Notes under the pieces: generated by a model
Told to the model about the DNA's origin: nothing
Seen by the model: the letters and a program-made list of their open reading frames with translations, nothing else
Databases searched by the model: none
In this document: positions 26,184 through 33,278 of the stretch, piece after piece
Numbering within the stretch: the first letter of the stretch is position 1
How the letters are laid out: each line of letters opens with the position of its first letter
Origin: Perlucidibaca piscinae DSM 21586
Lineage (GTDB): Bacteria > Pseudomonadota > Gammaproteobacteria > Pseudomonadales > Moraxellaceae
NCBI RefSeq assembly: GCF_000420045.1
Contig: NZ_ATUE01000009.1
Location: 47,336 to 111,335, forward strand
Length of the DNA stretch: 64,000 nucleotides
Reading direction: 5' to 3'
Program-made: the position numbers and the translations under genes

Positions 26184-26246
26184 GGTTTTTCCGGCGCCTT
26201 CGTGATGTCATGCAGTCATCAAGACATGGCAAGCAAGGAGCGGAAA

Positions 26247-26450
26247 ATGGAACTGCTGATGGAGCTGGGTGATTTTGGCGGCATGCTGTCGCTGGTGGTG
26301 ATTCTGCTGAGTGCCCTGGCCATTCCCGGTGGCGTGATCTGGGCGTTGCTGCATCAGGTCAAGGGGCCGATCGAGCGTGCTCGCGAACCTGCTCCGCAGG
26401 CGCCTGAGCACCACTCCGAATGGCGTGACCAGCGTTACGCCGGCCACTGA
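26247..26450 (+). CDS. Small single-helix membrane protein under an Anr box
   Basis: This 67-residue protein has one hydrophobic helix (about 12-34, GGMLSLVVILLSALAIPGGV) followed by a charged, Pro/Glu/His-rich cytoplasmic-type tail. AAGGAG lies seven bases before the ATG at 26247; upstream in-frame ATGs have no such site. I do not recognise the family. The Anr box upstream and the anr gene converging 27 bases downstream suggest an oxygen-limited function, perhaps a small subunit or regulator of a respiratory or transport complex. That is inference. Confidence 0.7.
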   Translation: MELLMELGDFGGMLSLVVILLSALAIPGGVIWALLHQVKGPIERAREPAPQAPEHHSEWRDQRYAGH

Positions 26451-26477
26451 GTAAGAGGGCGGTCTGGCCGGTGCGGC

Positions 26478-27200
26478 TCACGCACACTGGCTGCCACCCA
26501 GCCTGGCCAGACTGTTCTCGTCCACAATGTCGACATGCCGGCCGCTGACCTGAACGATGCCGCGTTGCTGCAGCGCGCCCAGGGTCCGGCTGACGGTTTC
26601 CAGTGCCAGGCCGAGGTGATTGCCGAGATCACCCCGGCTCATGGGCAGGCGCAGATGCAGCGGATCCAGCCGGCGCTTGCGATGGCGCTCCATCAGGCTG
26701 AGCAGAAAGCTGGCGACACGGCTTTCCGCGCTGTGCTGGGTCAGCAGGTGCATGCGCTGGTAGTCGGCGCTCATGGCCGAGCTCATGATCTGGAACAGAT
26801 GCTGCTGCAACGCCGGCAGCTGGCGTGACAGCTGACTCATCGACATGATCGGCAGGGCGCAGAGCATGCTGCGTTCCAGTGCCACGGCCGTGGTGATGCA
26901 CTGCGCCTGGCCGAGATGCTCCAGTCCCACCACCTCGCCGGGCAGGTAGAAACCGGTCACCTGTTCCTCGCCCTGGGCATCGACAATGATCGTCTTCACG
27001 GCACCCGAGCGCACGGCATAAAGCGCGCTCGCGGCATCGCCACGCGCGTAGACAACCCCTCCCTTCGGCAGCACCGGAATCTGTCCGACCGCATGCGCGA
27101 CCTCCTCCAGCATCTGCTGATCGAAGGAGGGTGGAAAGCACAGCTTGCTCAGTCCGCAGTCCTGACAATGGACGGGTGTGGCGTTTGTGGTTGCGTTCAT
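26478..27200 (-). CDS. anr: Anaerobic regulator Anr/FNR (Crp/Fnr family, [4Fe-4S])
   Basis: This 240-residue transcription factor has the N-terminal cluster CQDCGLSKLC (three Cys ligands) and a fourth Cys in LGQAQCITTAV. The cyclic-nucleotide-type beta-barrel spans about 40-150. The helix-turn-helix has MSRGDLGNHLGLALETVSRT, whose ETVSR is the FNR recognition-helix signature. It senses oxygen through the iron-sulfur cluster and binds TTGAT-N4-ATCAA sites. The ATG at 27200 gives the family length. It is convergent with the small gene that carries the Anr box. Confidence 0.95.
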   Translation of the reverse strand: MNATTNATPVHCQDCGLSKLCFPPSFDQQMLEEVAHAVGQIPVLPKGGVVYARGDAASALYAVRSGAVKTIIVDAQGEEQVTGFYLPGEVVGLEHLGQAQCITTAVALERSMLCALPIMSMSQLSRQLPALQQHLFQIMSSAMSADYQRMHLLTQHSAESRVASFLLSLMERHRKRRLDPLHLRLPMSRGDLGNHLGLALETVSRTLGALQQRGIVQVSGRHVDIVDENSLARLGGSQCA

Positions 27201-27384
27201 CCTGTTGTTCGTCCGAATTAGGCGCCTCGCAACGGATATCCGGTGTGTTGCCCATGGTGTGCTGTTATGTTTCGGCCTGTTACAGGCGACCGGCCGCCAG
27301 GCTGGCCGTCGTGTCATTCCCTTGCGGTGATAAACGCGCGCAGCCTGATAACAATAACCAATTCTGTGAACGAGGGAACTGTTC

Positions 27385-28608
27385 GTGATCGAAGCAGCCA
27401 TTGCCGATTTTCAAGCCAACATGTGGCTTTATATCTCAATTCCATTCGTCAGCGGTCTCATCGGCTACGTCACCAAGGTGGTAGCCGTGCAGATGATGTT
27501 CCTGCCACTCGAGTTCATCGGCATCAAGCCGTTCCTGGGCTGGCAAGGCATCGTGCCTCGCAAGGCCGAGAAAATGGCAACCACGGCCGTCGACCTGATG
27601 ACTCAGCGCCTGATCAAGCCGGAAGAGCTGTTTGCCCGACTTGATCCATTGCGTGTCGCCAGCGAGATCGAAGTGCCGATGACTGCCGCCGCCGAAGACA
27701 TCGTGCGTGCCGTGGCTACCGAATACCAGCCCGGCCTCTGGGAGGGCATGCCCGAGTTTGCCCGCCAGAAGATCATTCGCAAGGTCCAGGCCGAAGCGCC
27801 GGCGGTGGCCTCGGAAATCATGCGTGCCATCCAGGGCAACCTGAGCCATTACTTCGACCTGAGACACATGGTCATTTCCAACCTGATGAAGGACAAGCGC
27901 CTGCTCAACGAGATCTTCCGCAAGGTCGGTCGCAACGAGTTCAAGTTCTTCAGCACCGCCGGCTTCTACTTCGGTTTCGGCATCGGCCTGATCCAGATGG
28001 TGTGCTGGGCGCTGTTCCGCGAGCCGTGGCTGCTGCCGCTGTTCGGCGGCTTCGTGGGTCTGTTCAGCGACTACGTCGCCCTGCAGATGCTGTTTCGCCC
28101 GATGCATCCGAAGAAGATCCTGGGCTACACCTGGCAGGGGCTGTTCCTGAAGCGTCAGCAGGAGGTCGCCGCTGACTACGCCGCCCTGATCTCCAAGCAG
28201 CTGCTGACGCCGTCGAACATGATCGAGGAACTGTTTCGCGGTCCGATGTCCGACCACATCATGGAGCTGGTGCAGCGCCATGTGCGCGTGCTCATCGACG
28301 AGCAGTCCGGCATTGCCCGTCCGCTGGTGGTCTACGCCGTCGGCAGCCAGCGCTACATCGAGATGAAGGCTGTCGTTGCCGAGCGCATTCTCGCCAAGCT
28401 GCCGGAAACCATGAAGCACATGGAGAGCTATGCCGAAGAAGCCATGGATGTGCGCAACACCCTGGTCACCCGCATGCAGAGACTGACCCCGGAAGAGTTC
28501 GAGGGCTTGCTGCGTCCGGCATTCAAGGAGGACGAGTGGATTCTCATCACCGTGGGCGCCGTGCTCGGCTTCGTGGTGGGTGAGCTGCAAGTCCAGATCA
28601 TGATCTGA
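27385..28608 (+). CDS. DUF445 family membrane protein
   Basis: This 407-residue protein has an N-terminal helix (about 13-38, including SGLIGYVTKVVAVQMMFLP), a long helical middle, a second hydrophobic region (about 195-230, with a repeat GLFSDYVALQMLFRP) and a C-terminal helix at the very end. The two 'GxxxxYxxxxxMxFxP' segments are the DUF445 signature. Function is not established. GTG at 27385 is the start, with GAGGGA eight bases upstream. Two beta-repeat proteins follow with spacing of 7 bases and a GTGA overlap, so the three form an operon. Confidence 0.82.
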   Translation: MIEAAIADFQANMWLYISIPFVSGLIGYVTKVVAVQMMFLPLEFIGIKPFLGWQGIVPRKAEKMATTAVDLMTQRLIKPEELFARLDPLRVASEIEVPMTAAAEDIVRAVATEYQPGLWEGMPEFARQKIIRKVQAEAPAVASEIMRAIQGNLSHYFDLRHMVISNLMKDKRLLNEIFRKVGRNEFKFFSTAGFYFGFGIGLIQMVCWALFREPWLLPLFGGFVGLFSDYVALQMLFRPMHPKKILGYTWQGLFLKRQQEVAADYAALISKQLLTPSNMIEELFRGPMSDHIMELVQRHVRVLIDEQSGIARPLVVYAVGSQRYIEMKAVVAERILAKLPETMKHMESYAEEAMDVRNTLVTRMQRLTPEEFEGLLRPAFKEDEWILITVGAVLGFVVGELQVQIMI

Positions 28609-28615
28609 TCCGGAC

Positions 28616-29443
28616 ATGAAGGGAACGAAGTCACAGGGAATGGGCGGTGAGATGAACAGCAGCAGGCGTGGGGTGCCGGTGCTGGCGCTGATTCTCGGCG
28701 GGTCGGTGCTGGGGGGGGTACTGGCAGGGGTCTGGGTGGTCGGCAACATCGATGCCAACCTGTTCCTGCGCGATCAGCAGGCTACGGTGCGCATTCCCGG
28801 TGTGGTGCCGGTCACGGCCGACATTCTCAACAATCTCGACATCGAGCTGAAGGGAGACATCACCACCACGGTGCCGGTCGACCAGATGGTGACGCTGCCG
28901 ATCCGCGACACCCTGAACGTGATGGCCACGGTCGACCATGACATTCCGATCAAGATGAATGTGGCCATTCGTGACACCATCCGTCTTGATCAGGTCATCA
29001 AGGTCAACTCCAAGGTCGAGGTCGACGTGCTCGGCACCACCTTGCGCCTGCCCGTGCGGGGCGACATTCCCATCAAGGCGGACGTGCCGGTCACCATGAA
29101 CGTGCCAGTCAACCAGCCGGTGCGCATGAAGTTCACGGCACCGGTGGCGGTGGACATGCAGCAGGCGTTGCGGGTGCCGCTGCGCACCAACATCGCCACC
29201 ACCATTCCGATCAGCAGCCGGCTTGACGTACCCGTGCGTTCCGCAATGAACGCCAACGTGACCATTCCCGGACCGGTCGACACGGTCATCACCAAGGCGG
29301 ATCTGAATCTGCCATTGCGCACGCTGGGCTTCTCCCGCAATCGCGATGAGCAGTCTGTTGTCGAAGCCGGGCCCTCCAGCGGCGTGGCGCAAGCGGGCAC
29401 GCTGCCGGCCAGGACGGTGGCTGCCGAGGGGGCAGCGCAGTGA
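28616..29443 (+). CDS. Membrane-anchored beta-repeat protein, paralogue 1
   Basis: This protein of up to 275 residues has one N-terminal helix (about 20-43) and then about 200 residues of alternating hydrophobic and polar positions. These are punctuated by a dozen short motifs of the form VPV, IPI or LPL (for example DIPIKADVPVTMNVPVNQPV). This pattern predicts a regular all-beta structure such as a beta-helix or a hydrophobic groove. I do not recognise the family. Its end, KADLNLPLRTLGFSR, matches the end of the next gene. The start could be the ATG at 28616 or in-frame ATGs at 28640 or 28652. Confidence 0.7.
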   Translation: MKGTKSQGMGGEMNSSRRGVPVLALILGGSVLGGVLAGVWVVGNIDANLFLRDQQATVRIPGVVPVTADILNNLDIELKGDITTTVPVDQMVTLPIRDTLNVMATVDHDIPIKMNVAIRDTIRLDQVIKVNSKVEVDVLGTTLRLPVRGDIPIKADVPVTMNVPVNQPVRMKFTAPVAVDMQQALRVPLRTNIATTIPISSRLDVPVRSAMNANVTIPGPVDTVITKADLNLPLRTLGFSRNRDEQSVVEAGPSSGVAQAGTLPARTVAAEGAAQ

Positions 29444-30135
29444 CCGGGCGACGCTTGCTGCTGATCGGCGTGCTGGCGTTTGCCGGCAGCTTCATCGGAT
29501 TCCTGGCCTACGCCCACCTGGCCTTGTCAATGTCCCTCCAGAAGCAGACCGGCGTGCTTCGCCTGCCGTCACAGCTTGACGTGGTGGCAGAGGCGACGCG
29601 CCCGGTGAAGATCGAGCTCAAGGGCATGATCAATGCCACCGTGCCCATTGATCAGGATATCAAGGTGCCCCTGACCGGTACCTATGACGTGCTGGCCGAG
29701 TCCCGCTCCAAGGTGCCGGTCGATTTCGTCATCAAGTACAACGGCATGGTTCCGATTCGCGGCGAGGCCTTCATCGAAGGCAGCACCGACCTGATCGTCA
29801 ACAGCCGTTTCCTGCCATCGTTCCCGCTGCGCATCAAGCTGCCGCTGGACTTCGAAGCGCCGGTCGCGTTGAGCGTGCCGGTCAGGACAGTGCTGGACGT
29901 GCACTACAAGGGGCCGGTCAAGGTGGTGTTCAATCAGGACGTGACATCGCGCCTGAAGACCACGTTTGTCACCAGCTTCCCGGTAGATCGCGTGCTCGAC
30001 ACGCCCCTGAAGGCGGTCTTTGGCATGCGCCTGAAGCCACGCGTGGAAACTGTTCCGCTGGAGTTGATCAGGGCTGATCTGCGTATTCCGCTGAGTGCCA
30101 TCGGCCTGGCTCGCAAGACGGCTGACGCCAACTGA
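29440..30135 (+). CDS. Membrane-anchored beta-repeat protein, paralogue 2
   Basis: This 231-residue protein has an N-terminal helix (about 5-30) and a periplasmic-type domain with the same VPI/VPL/LPL punctuation as the preceding gene (IDQDIKVPL, KVPVDFVIKYNGMVPIRG). It closes with RADLRIPLSAIGLARK, parallel to the ending of paralogue 1. The GTG start at 29440 overlaps the previous stop (GTGA), so translation is coupled. Unknown function. A shared envelope role with DUF445 is inferred from the operon. A strong terminator follows. Confidence 0.72.
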   Translation: MTGRRLLLIGVLAFAGSFIGFLAYAHLALSMSLQKQTGVLRLPSQLDVVAEATRPVKIELKGMINATVPIDQDIKVPLTGTYDVLAESRSKVPVDFVIKYNGMVPIRGEAFIEGSTDLIVNSRFLPSFPLRIKLPLDFEAPVALSVPVRTVLDVHYKGPVKVVFNQDVTSRLKTTFVTSFPVDRVLDTPLKAVFGMRLKPRVETVPLELIRADLRIPLSAIGLARKTADAN

Positions 30136-30166
30136 GGTGTTGTCGAGGCGGCATTGCCGTGATGCA

Positions 30167-30205
30167 GACATGAAAAAACCGGCTCAAGGCCGGTTTTTTC
30201 ATGTC
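30167..30205. terminator. Bidirectional terminator between the beta-repeat operon and rpsT
   Basis: A 17-bp stem (GACATGAAAAAACCGGC and its complement) with a five-base loop lies between converging genes. A runs on one side and T runs on the other provide U-tracts in both directions. Confidence 0.93.
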
Positions 30206-30248
30206 CACGCGGAACGCGCTGGCGCAACCCGGGGGTCGCGCCGGCAGA

Positions 30249-30512
30249 TCAGGCGAGGGCCTTGATCTGGGCGTTCAGGCGGCTCTTGTGACGAGCAGCC
30301 TTGTTCTTGTGGATGATGCCCTTGTCGGCAATGCGGTCGATGACCGGCACGGCGACGGTGTAGGCGGCCTGGGCAACAGCCTTGTCGCCGGTGGCGATGG
30401 CGTTGACCACTTTCTTGATGTAGGTACGCACCATGGAGCGCAGGCTCGCATTGTGCAGGCGCTGCTTGTCGTTCTGACGCGCGCGCTTCTTGGCTTGTGC
30501 AGAGTTGGCCAC
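30249..30512 (-). CDS. rpsT: 30S ribosomal protein S20
   Basis: This 87-residue basic protein begins MANSAQAKKRARQNDKQR, a clear bS20 signature, and ends in the usual AARHKSRLNAQIKAL. The start codon is GTG, with AGGAG seven bases upstream. A non-ATG start is common for rpsT and takes part in its autoregulation in E. coli. It is divergent from murJ, as in Pseudomonas and Enterobacteria. Confidence 0.98.
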   Translation of the reverse strand: MANSAQAKKRARQNDKQRLHNASLRSMVRTYIKKVVNAIATGDKAVAQAAYTVAVPVIDRIADKGIIHKNKAARHKSRLNAQIKALA

Positions 30513-30621
30513 GGGGCGACTCCTGAAAAAACGGTTTAAGAGGGTTCCGGACCGGCGCTAGCCATATCCAAAATCAGGCGCGTAATGATGCCGAGCATCC
30601 TCAAGCAAGTCAACTGCGAAC

Positions 30622-30650
30622 TGGTCATGGAACCGCGCTCAGGCTAAGAT
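30622..30650 (+). promoter_or_regulatory. Possible promoter of murJ-ribF-ileS operon
   Basis: TGGTCA (30622-30627), a 17-base spacer and TAAGAT (30645-30650) form a moderate sigma-70 pair 24 bases before the murJ start. On the other strand a TTGACT (reverse complement of 30607-30612) could serve rpsT. Confidence 0.4.
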
Positions 30651-30673
30651 TCCGGCGCGATCAAGGAGTCGTC

Positions 30674-32239
30674 ATGTCCAGCACCCCCCCCGTCAGTCCC
30701 CCACGCGGGCAGAATCTGTGGCGCTCCACCGCGATCGTCAGCGTGATGACCCTGCTGTCACGCATTGCCGGCCTGGTCCGCGACATGGTGTTCATGAACC
30801 TGTTCGGTGCCGGCAAGCTCATGGACGCCTTCCTGGTGGCGTTCAAGATTCCCAACTTCCTGCGCCGCCTGTTCGCCGAGGGCGCGTTCTCGCAGGCCTT
30901 CGTGCCGGTGCTGGCCGAGGTGCGCACCCAGCGTGGCGATGCCGAGGTGCGCCGCCTGATTGATCACGTGGCCGGTTCGCTGGGGGTGATCGTCGGCGGC
31001 CTGAGCGTGGTCGCCATCGTGTTCTCGCCGGCCATCATCTTTGTCTTCGCGCCCGGCTTTCGCGGCGACGAGATCAAGTTCGACATGGCAGCGGACATGC
31101 TGCGCATCACCTTTCCCTATCTGCTGCTGATTTCGCTGACCGCATTTGCCGGCGGCATCCTCAACACCTACGGCCGTTTCGGCGCCTCCAGCTTCACACC
31201 GGTGCTGATGAACCTGTGCATGATCGCCTGCGCGATCTGGATGGCACCGCTGCTCAGCGAACCCATCATGGCGCTGGCCTGGGGCGTGCTGATCTCCGGC
31301 ATCGTGCAGCTCGGCTTCCAGTGGTGGCCGTTGCGCCAGATCAACCTGGTGCCGCGCTTCCGCCCTGACTTCAAGGATCCGGACGTCAAGCGCATCCTGA
31401 CCCTGATGCTGCCGGCCATGTTCGGCGTCTCGGTCAGCCAGATCAATCTGCTGCTGGATACCGTGCTGGCCTCCTTCCTGGTCGAGGGCTCGGTGTCCTG
31501 GCTGTATACCGCCGAGCGACTCACCGAGCTGCCACTGGGACTGATCGGCATTGCCGTTGCCACGGTGATCCTGCCCACGCTTTCCGCCAAGCATGCCCAG
31601 AAGTCCGATGCCGAGTTTCGCGCCACCATCGACTGGGCGCTCAAGGTCATTGTCATGGTCGGCGTGCCGGCCTCGCTGGCGATGGGGGTGCTGGCCGAGC
31701 CGCTGATGGCCTCGCTGTTCCATCATGGCCGTTTCGATGACACTGACGTGGTGAAGTCGGCCATGGCGCTGCAGGCGCTGTCGGGCGGCATTCTCGCCTT
31801 CATGCTGATCAAGGTGTTTGCGCCGGCCTTCTATGCACGTCAGGACATCAAAACGCCGGTGCGCATCGGCATCATTGCCATGGTCGCCAACATGGTCTTC
31901 AACCTGATGCTGGTCTGGCATCTGGAGCATGTCGGCCTGTCGCTGGCCAGCACGCTGTCGGCCTTCGTCAATGCCGGTCTGCTCTACAAGGGGCTGCATC
32001 AGCGCGACATCTATCGTCTGGGCCCGGCCTGGTGGTTGCTGGCAGCGCGGTTTGCCGCCGCCAATGCGGTCATGCTGGCCGTGCTCTGGCTGATCACGCC
32101 GGAGTCATCCTGGTGGCTGGCGGAGCAGGGCTGGGGCCGGCTTGGCTGGGTGCTGCTGATCTGCGCTGCCGGCGCCGCCGCCTATGGCGTGGCGTTGCTG
32201 GCGGTCGGCTTCCGTCCGCGTGAGCTGCGACACCCATGA
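30674..32239 (+). CDS. murJ: Lipid II flippase MurJ
   Basis: This 521-residue protein has 13-14 helices of the MOP exporter superfamily. It flips lipid II across the inner membrane for peptidoglycan synthesis. Signatures are MTLLSRIAGLVRDMVFMNLFGAG at the N-terminus, RRLFAEGAFSQAFVPV, and the Arg in AERLTELPLGLIGIAVATVILP. The ATG at 30674 follows AAGGAG. It lies between rpsT and ribF, as in Pseudomonas. Confidence 0.97.
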   Translation: MSSTPPVSPPRGQNLWRSTAIVSVMTLLSRIAGLVRDMVFMNLFGAGKLMDAFLVAFKIPNFLRRLFAEGAFSQAFVPVLAEVRTQRGDAEVRRLIDHVAGSLGVIVGGLSVVAIVFSPAIIFVFAPGFRGDEIKFDMAADMLRITFPYLLLISLTAFAGGILNTYGRFGASSFTPVLMNLCMIACAIWMAPLLSEPIMALAWGVLISGIVQLGFQWWPLRQINLVPRFRPDFKDPDVKRILTLMLPAMFGVSVSQINLLLDTVLASFLVEGSVSWLYTAERLTELPLGLIGIAVATVILPTLSAKHAQKSDAEFRATIDWALKVIVMVGVPASLAMGVLAEPLMASLFHHGRFDDTDVVKSAMALQALSGGILAFMLIKVFAPAFYARQDIKTPVRIGIIAMVANMVFNLMLVWHLEHVGLSLASTLSAFVNAGLLYKGLHQRDIYRLGPAWWLLAARFAAANAVMLAVLWLITPESSWWLAEQGWGRLGWVLLICAAGAAAYGVALLAVGFRPRELRHP

Positions 32240-32326
32240 GCCAGCGTCCGGTCTGCCCAGCCTGTCCCGACCTGACCGGGCTTGCCGTATACTCGCCTGT
32301 TGCTGTGCTTTCAAGATGAGCGGCCC

Positions 32327-33268
32327 ATGGAACTGATTCGCGGTCTACACAATCTGCGCGCACGTCACGTTGGCAATGCGGTCACCATCGGCAATTTCGA
32401 CGGCGTGCACTGCGGCCATCAGGCCATGCTGGCGCAGTTGCGTGCCGAGGCGGAAGTGCTGCAGGTTCCGACCCTGGTCATGTGCTTCGAGCCTCAGCCC
32501 CAGGAGTTCTTTGCCGGCGACGCGGCACCGGCGCGCCTGATGACCGGTCGTGACAAGCTCGAGGCGCTGGCCGCCTGCGGTGTCGATCGCGTGCTGATGG
32601 TGCGTTTCAATGCCGCGTTCCGTTCCTACACCGCGCAAGGCTTCATTGACGCGTTGCTGGTGCGTGCGCTGGGCGCGCGTCATGTGCTGGTCGGCGATGA
32701 CTTCCGCTTCGGGTGTGACCGCAGTGGTGATCACGAGTTGCTGGTGCAGGCGGGCAGTCGCCACGACTTTGCGGTGGGCCGCATGCCGACCGTGCTCTGG
32801 CAGGGTGAGCGGGTCAGTAGTACGCGTCTGCGCACGGCGGTGGCGGCGGCAGACTTCGCGCTCGCGGCCGAGCTGGCAGGACGTCCGTTTGCGGTGCAGG
32901 GGCATGTCGTGCACGGCGACAAGCTGGGGCGCACGCTCGGGCTGCCCACGGCCAATCTGCTGATGCGTCGCCAGGTACTGCCGTTGCGCGGCGTGTTCGC
33001 GGTCGAGGTCGATGTGCTCGGGCAGGATGGCCTGGTCCAGACCGGCCTGCCGGCGGTCGCCAATGTCGGTTCGCGCCCGACCGTGCAGGGGGTGCAGGCG
33101 CGCTGCGAAGTGCATCTGCTTAAATTCAGCGGCGACCTCTATGGTCGTCGCATCCGCGTCCGCTTCCTGAAGAAGCTGCGCGACGAGCAGCGTTTTCCGT
33201 CACTGGATGCGCTGAAGGCAGCCATCGAGGCGGATGTTGCTGCTGCCCATCATCATTTTGCGGTGTGA
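32327..33268 (+). CDS. ribF: Bifunctional riboflavin kinase / FAD synthetase
   Basis: This 313-residue enzyme makes FMN and then FAD. The N-terminal nucleotidyltransferase domain has TIGNFDGVHCGHQAML and VGDDFRFG. The C-terminal flavokinase domain has GHVVHGDKLGRTLGLPTANL. The ATG at 32327 is chosen; the frame is open to 32282 but those residues are outside the family. ileS begins ten bases after the stop. Confidence 0.97.
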   Translation: MELIRGLHNLRARHVGNAVTIGNFDGVHCGHQAMLAQLRAEAEVLQVPTLVMCFEPQPQEFFAGDAAPARLMTGRDKLEALAACGVDRVLMVRFNAAFRSYTAQGFIDALLVRALGARHVLVGDDFRFGCDRSGDHELLVQAGSRHDFAVGRMPTVLWQGERVSSTRLRTAVAAADFALAAELAGRPFAVQGHVVHGDKLGRTLGLPTANLLMRRQVLPLRGVFAVEVDVLGQDGLVQTGLPAVANVGSRPTVQGVQARCEVHLLKFSGDLYGRRIRVRFLKKLRDEQRFPSLDALKAAIEADVAAAHHHFAV

Positions 33269-33278
33269 AGAGCGATAC

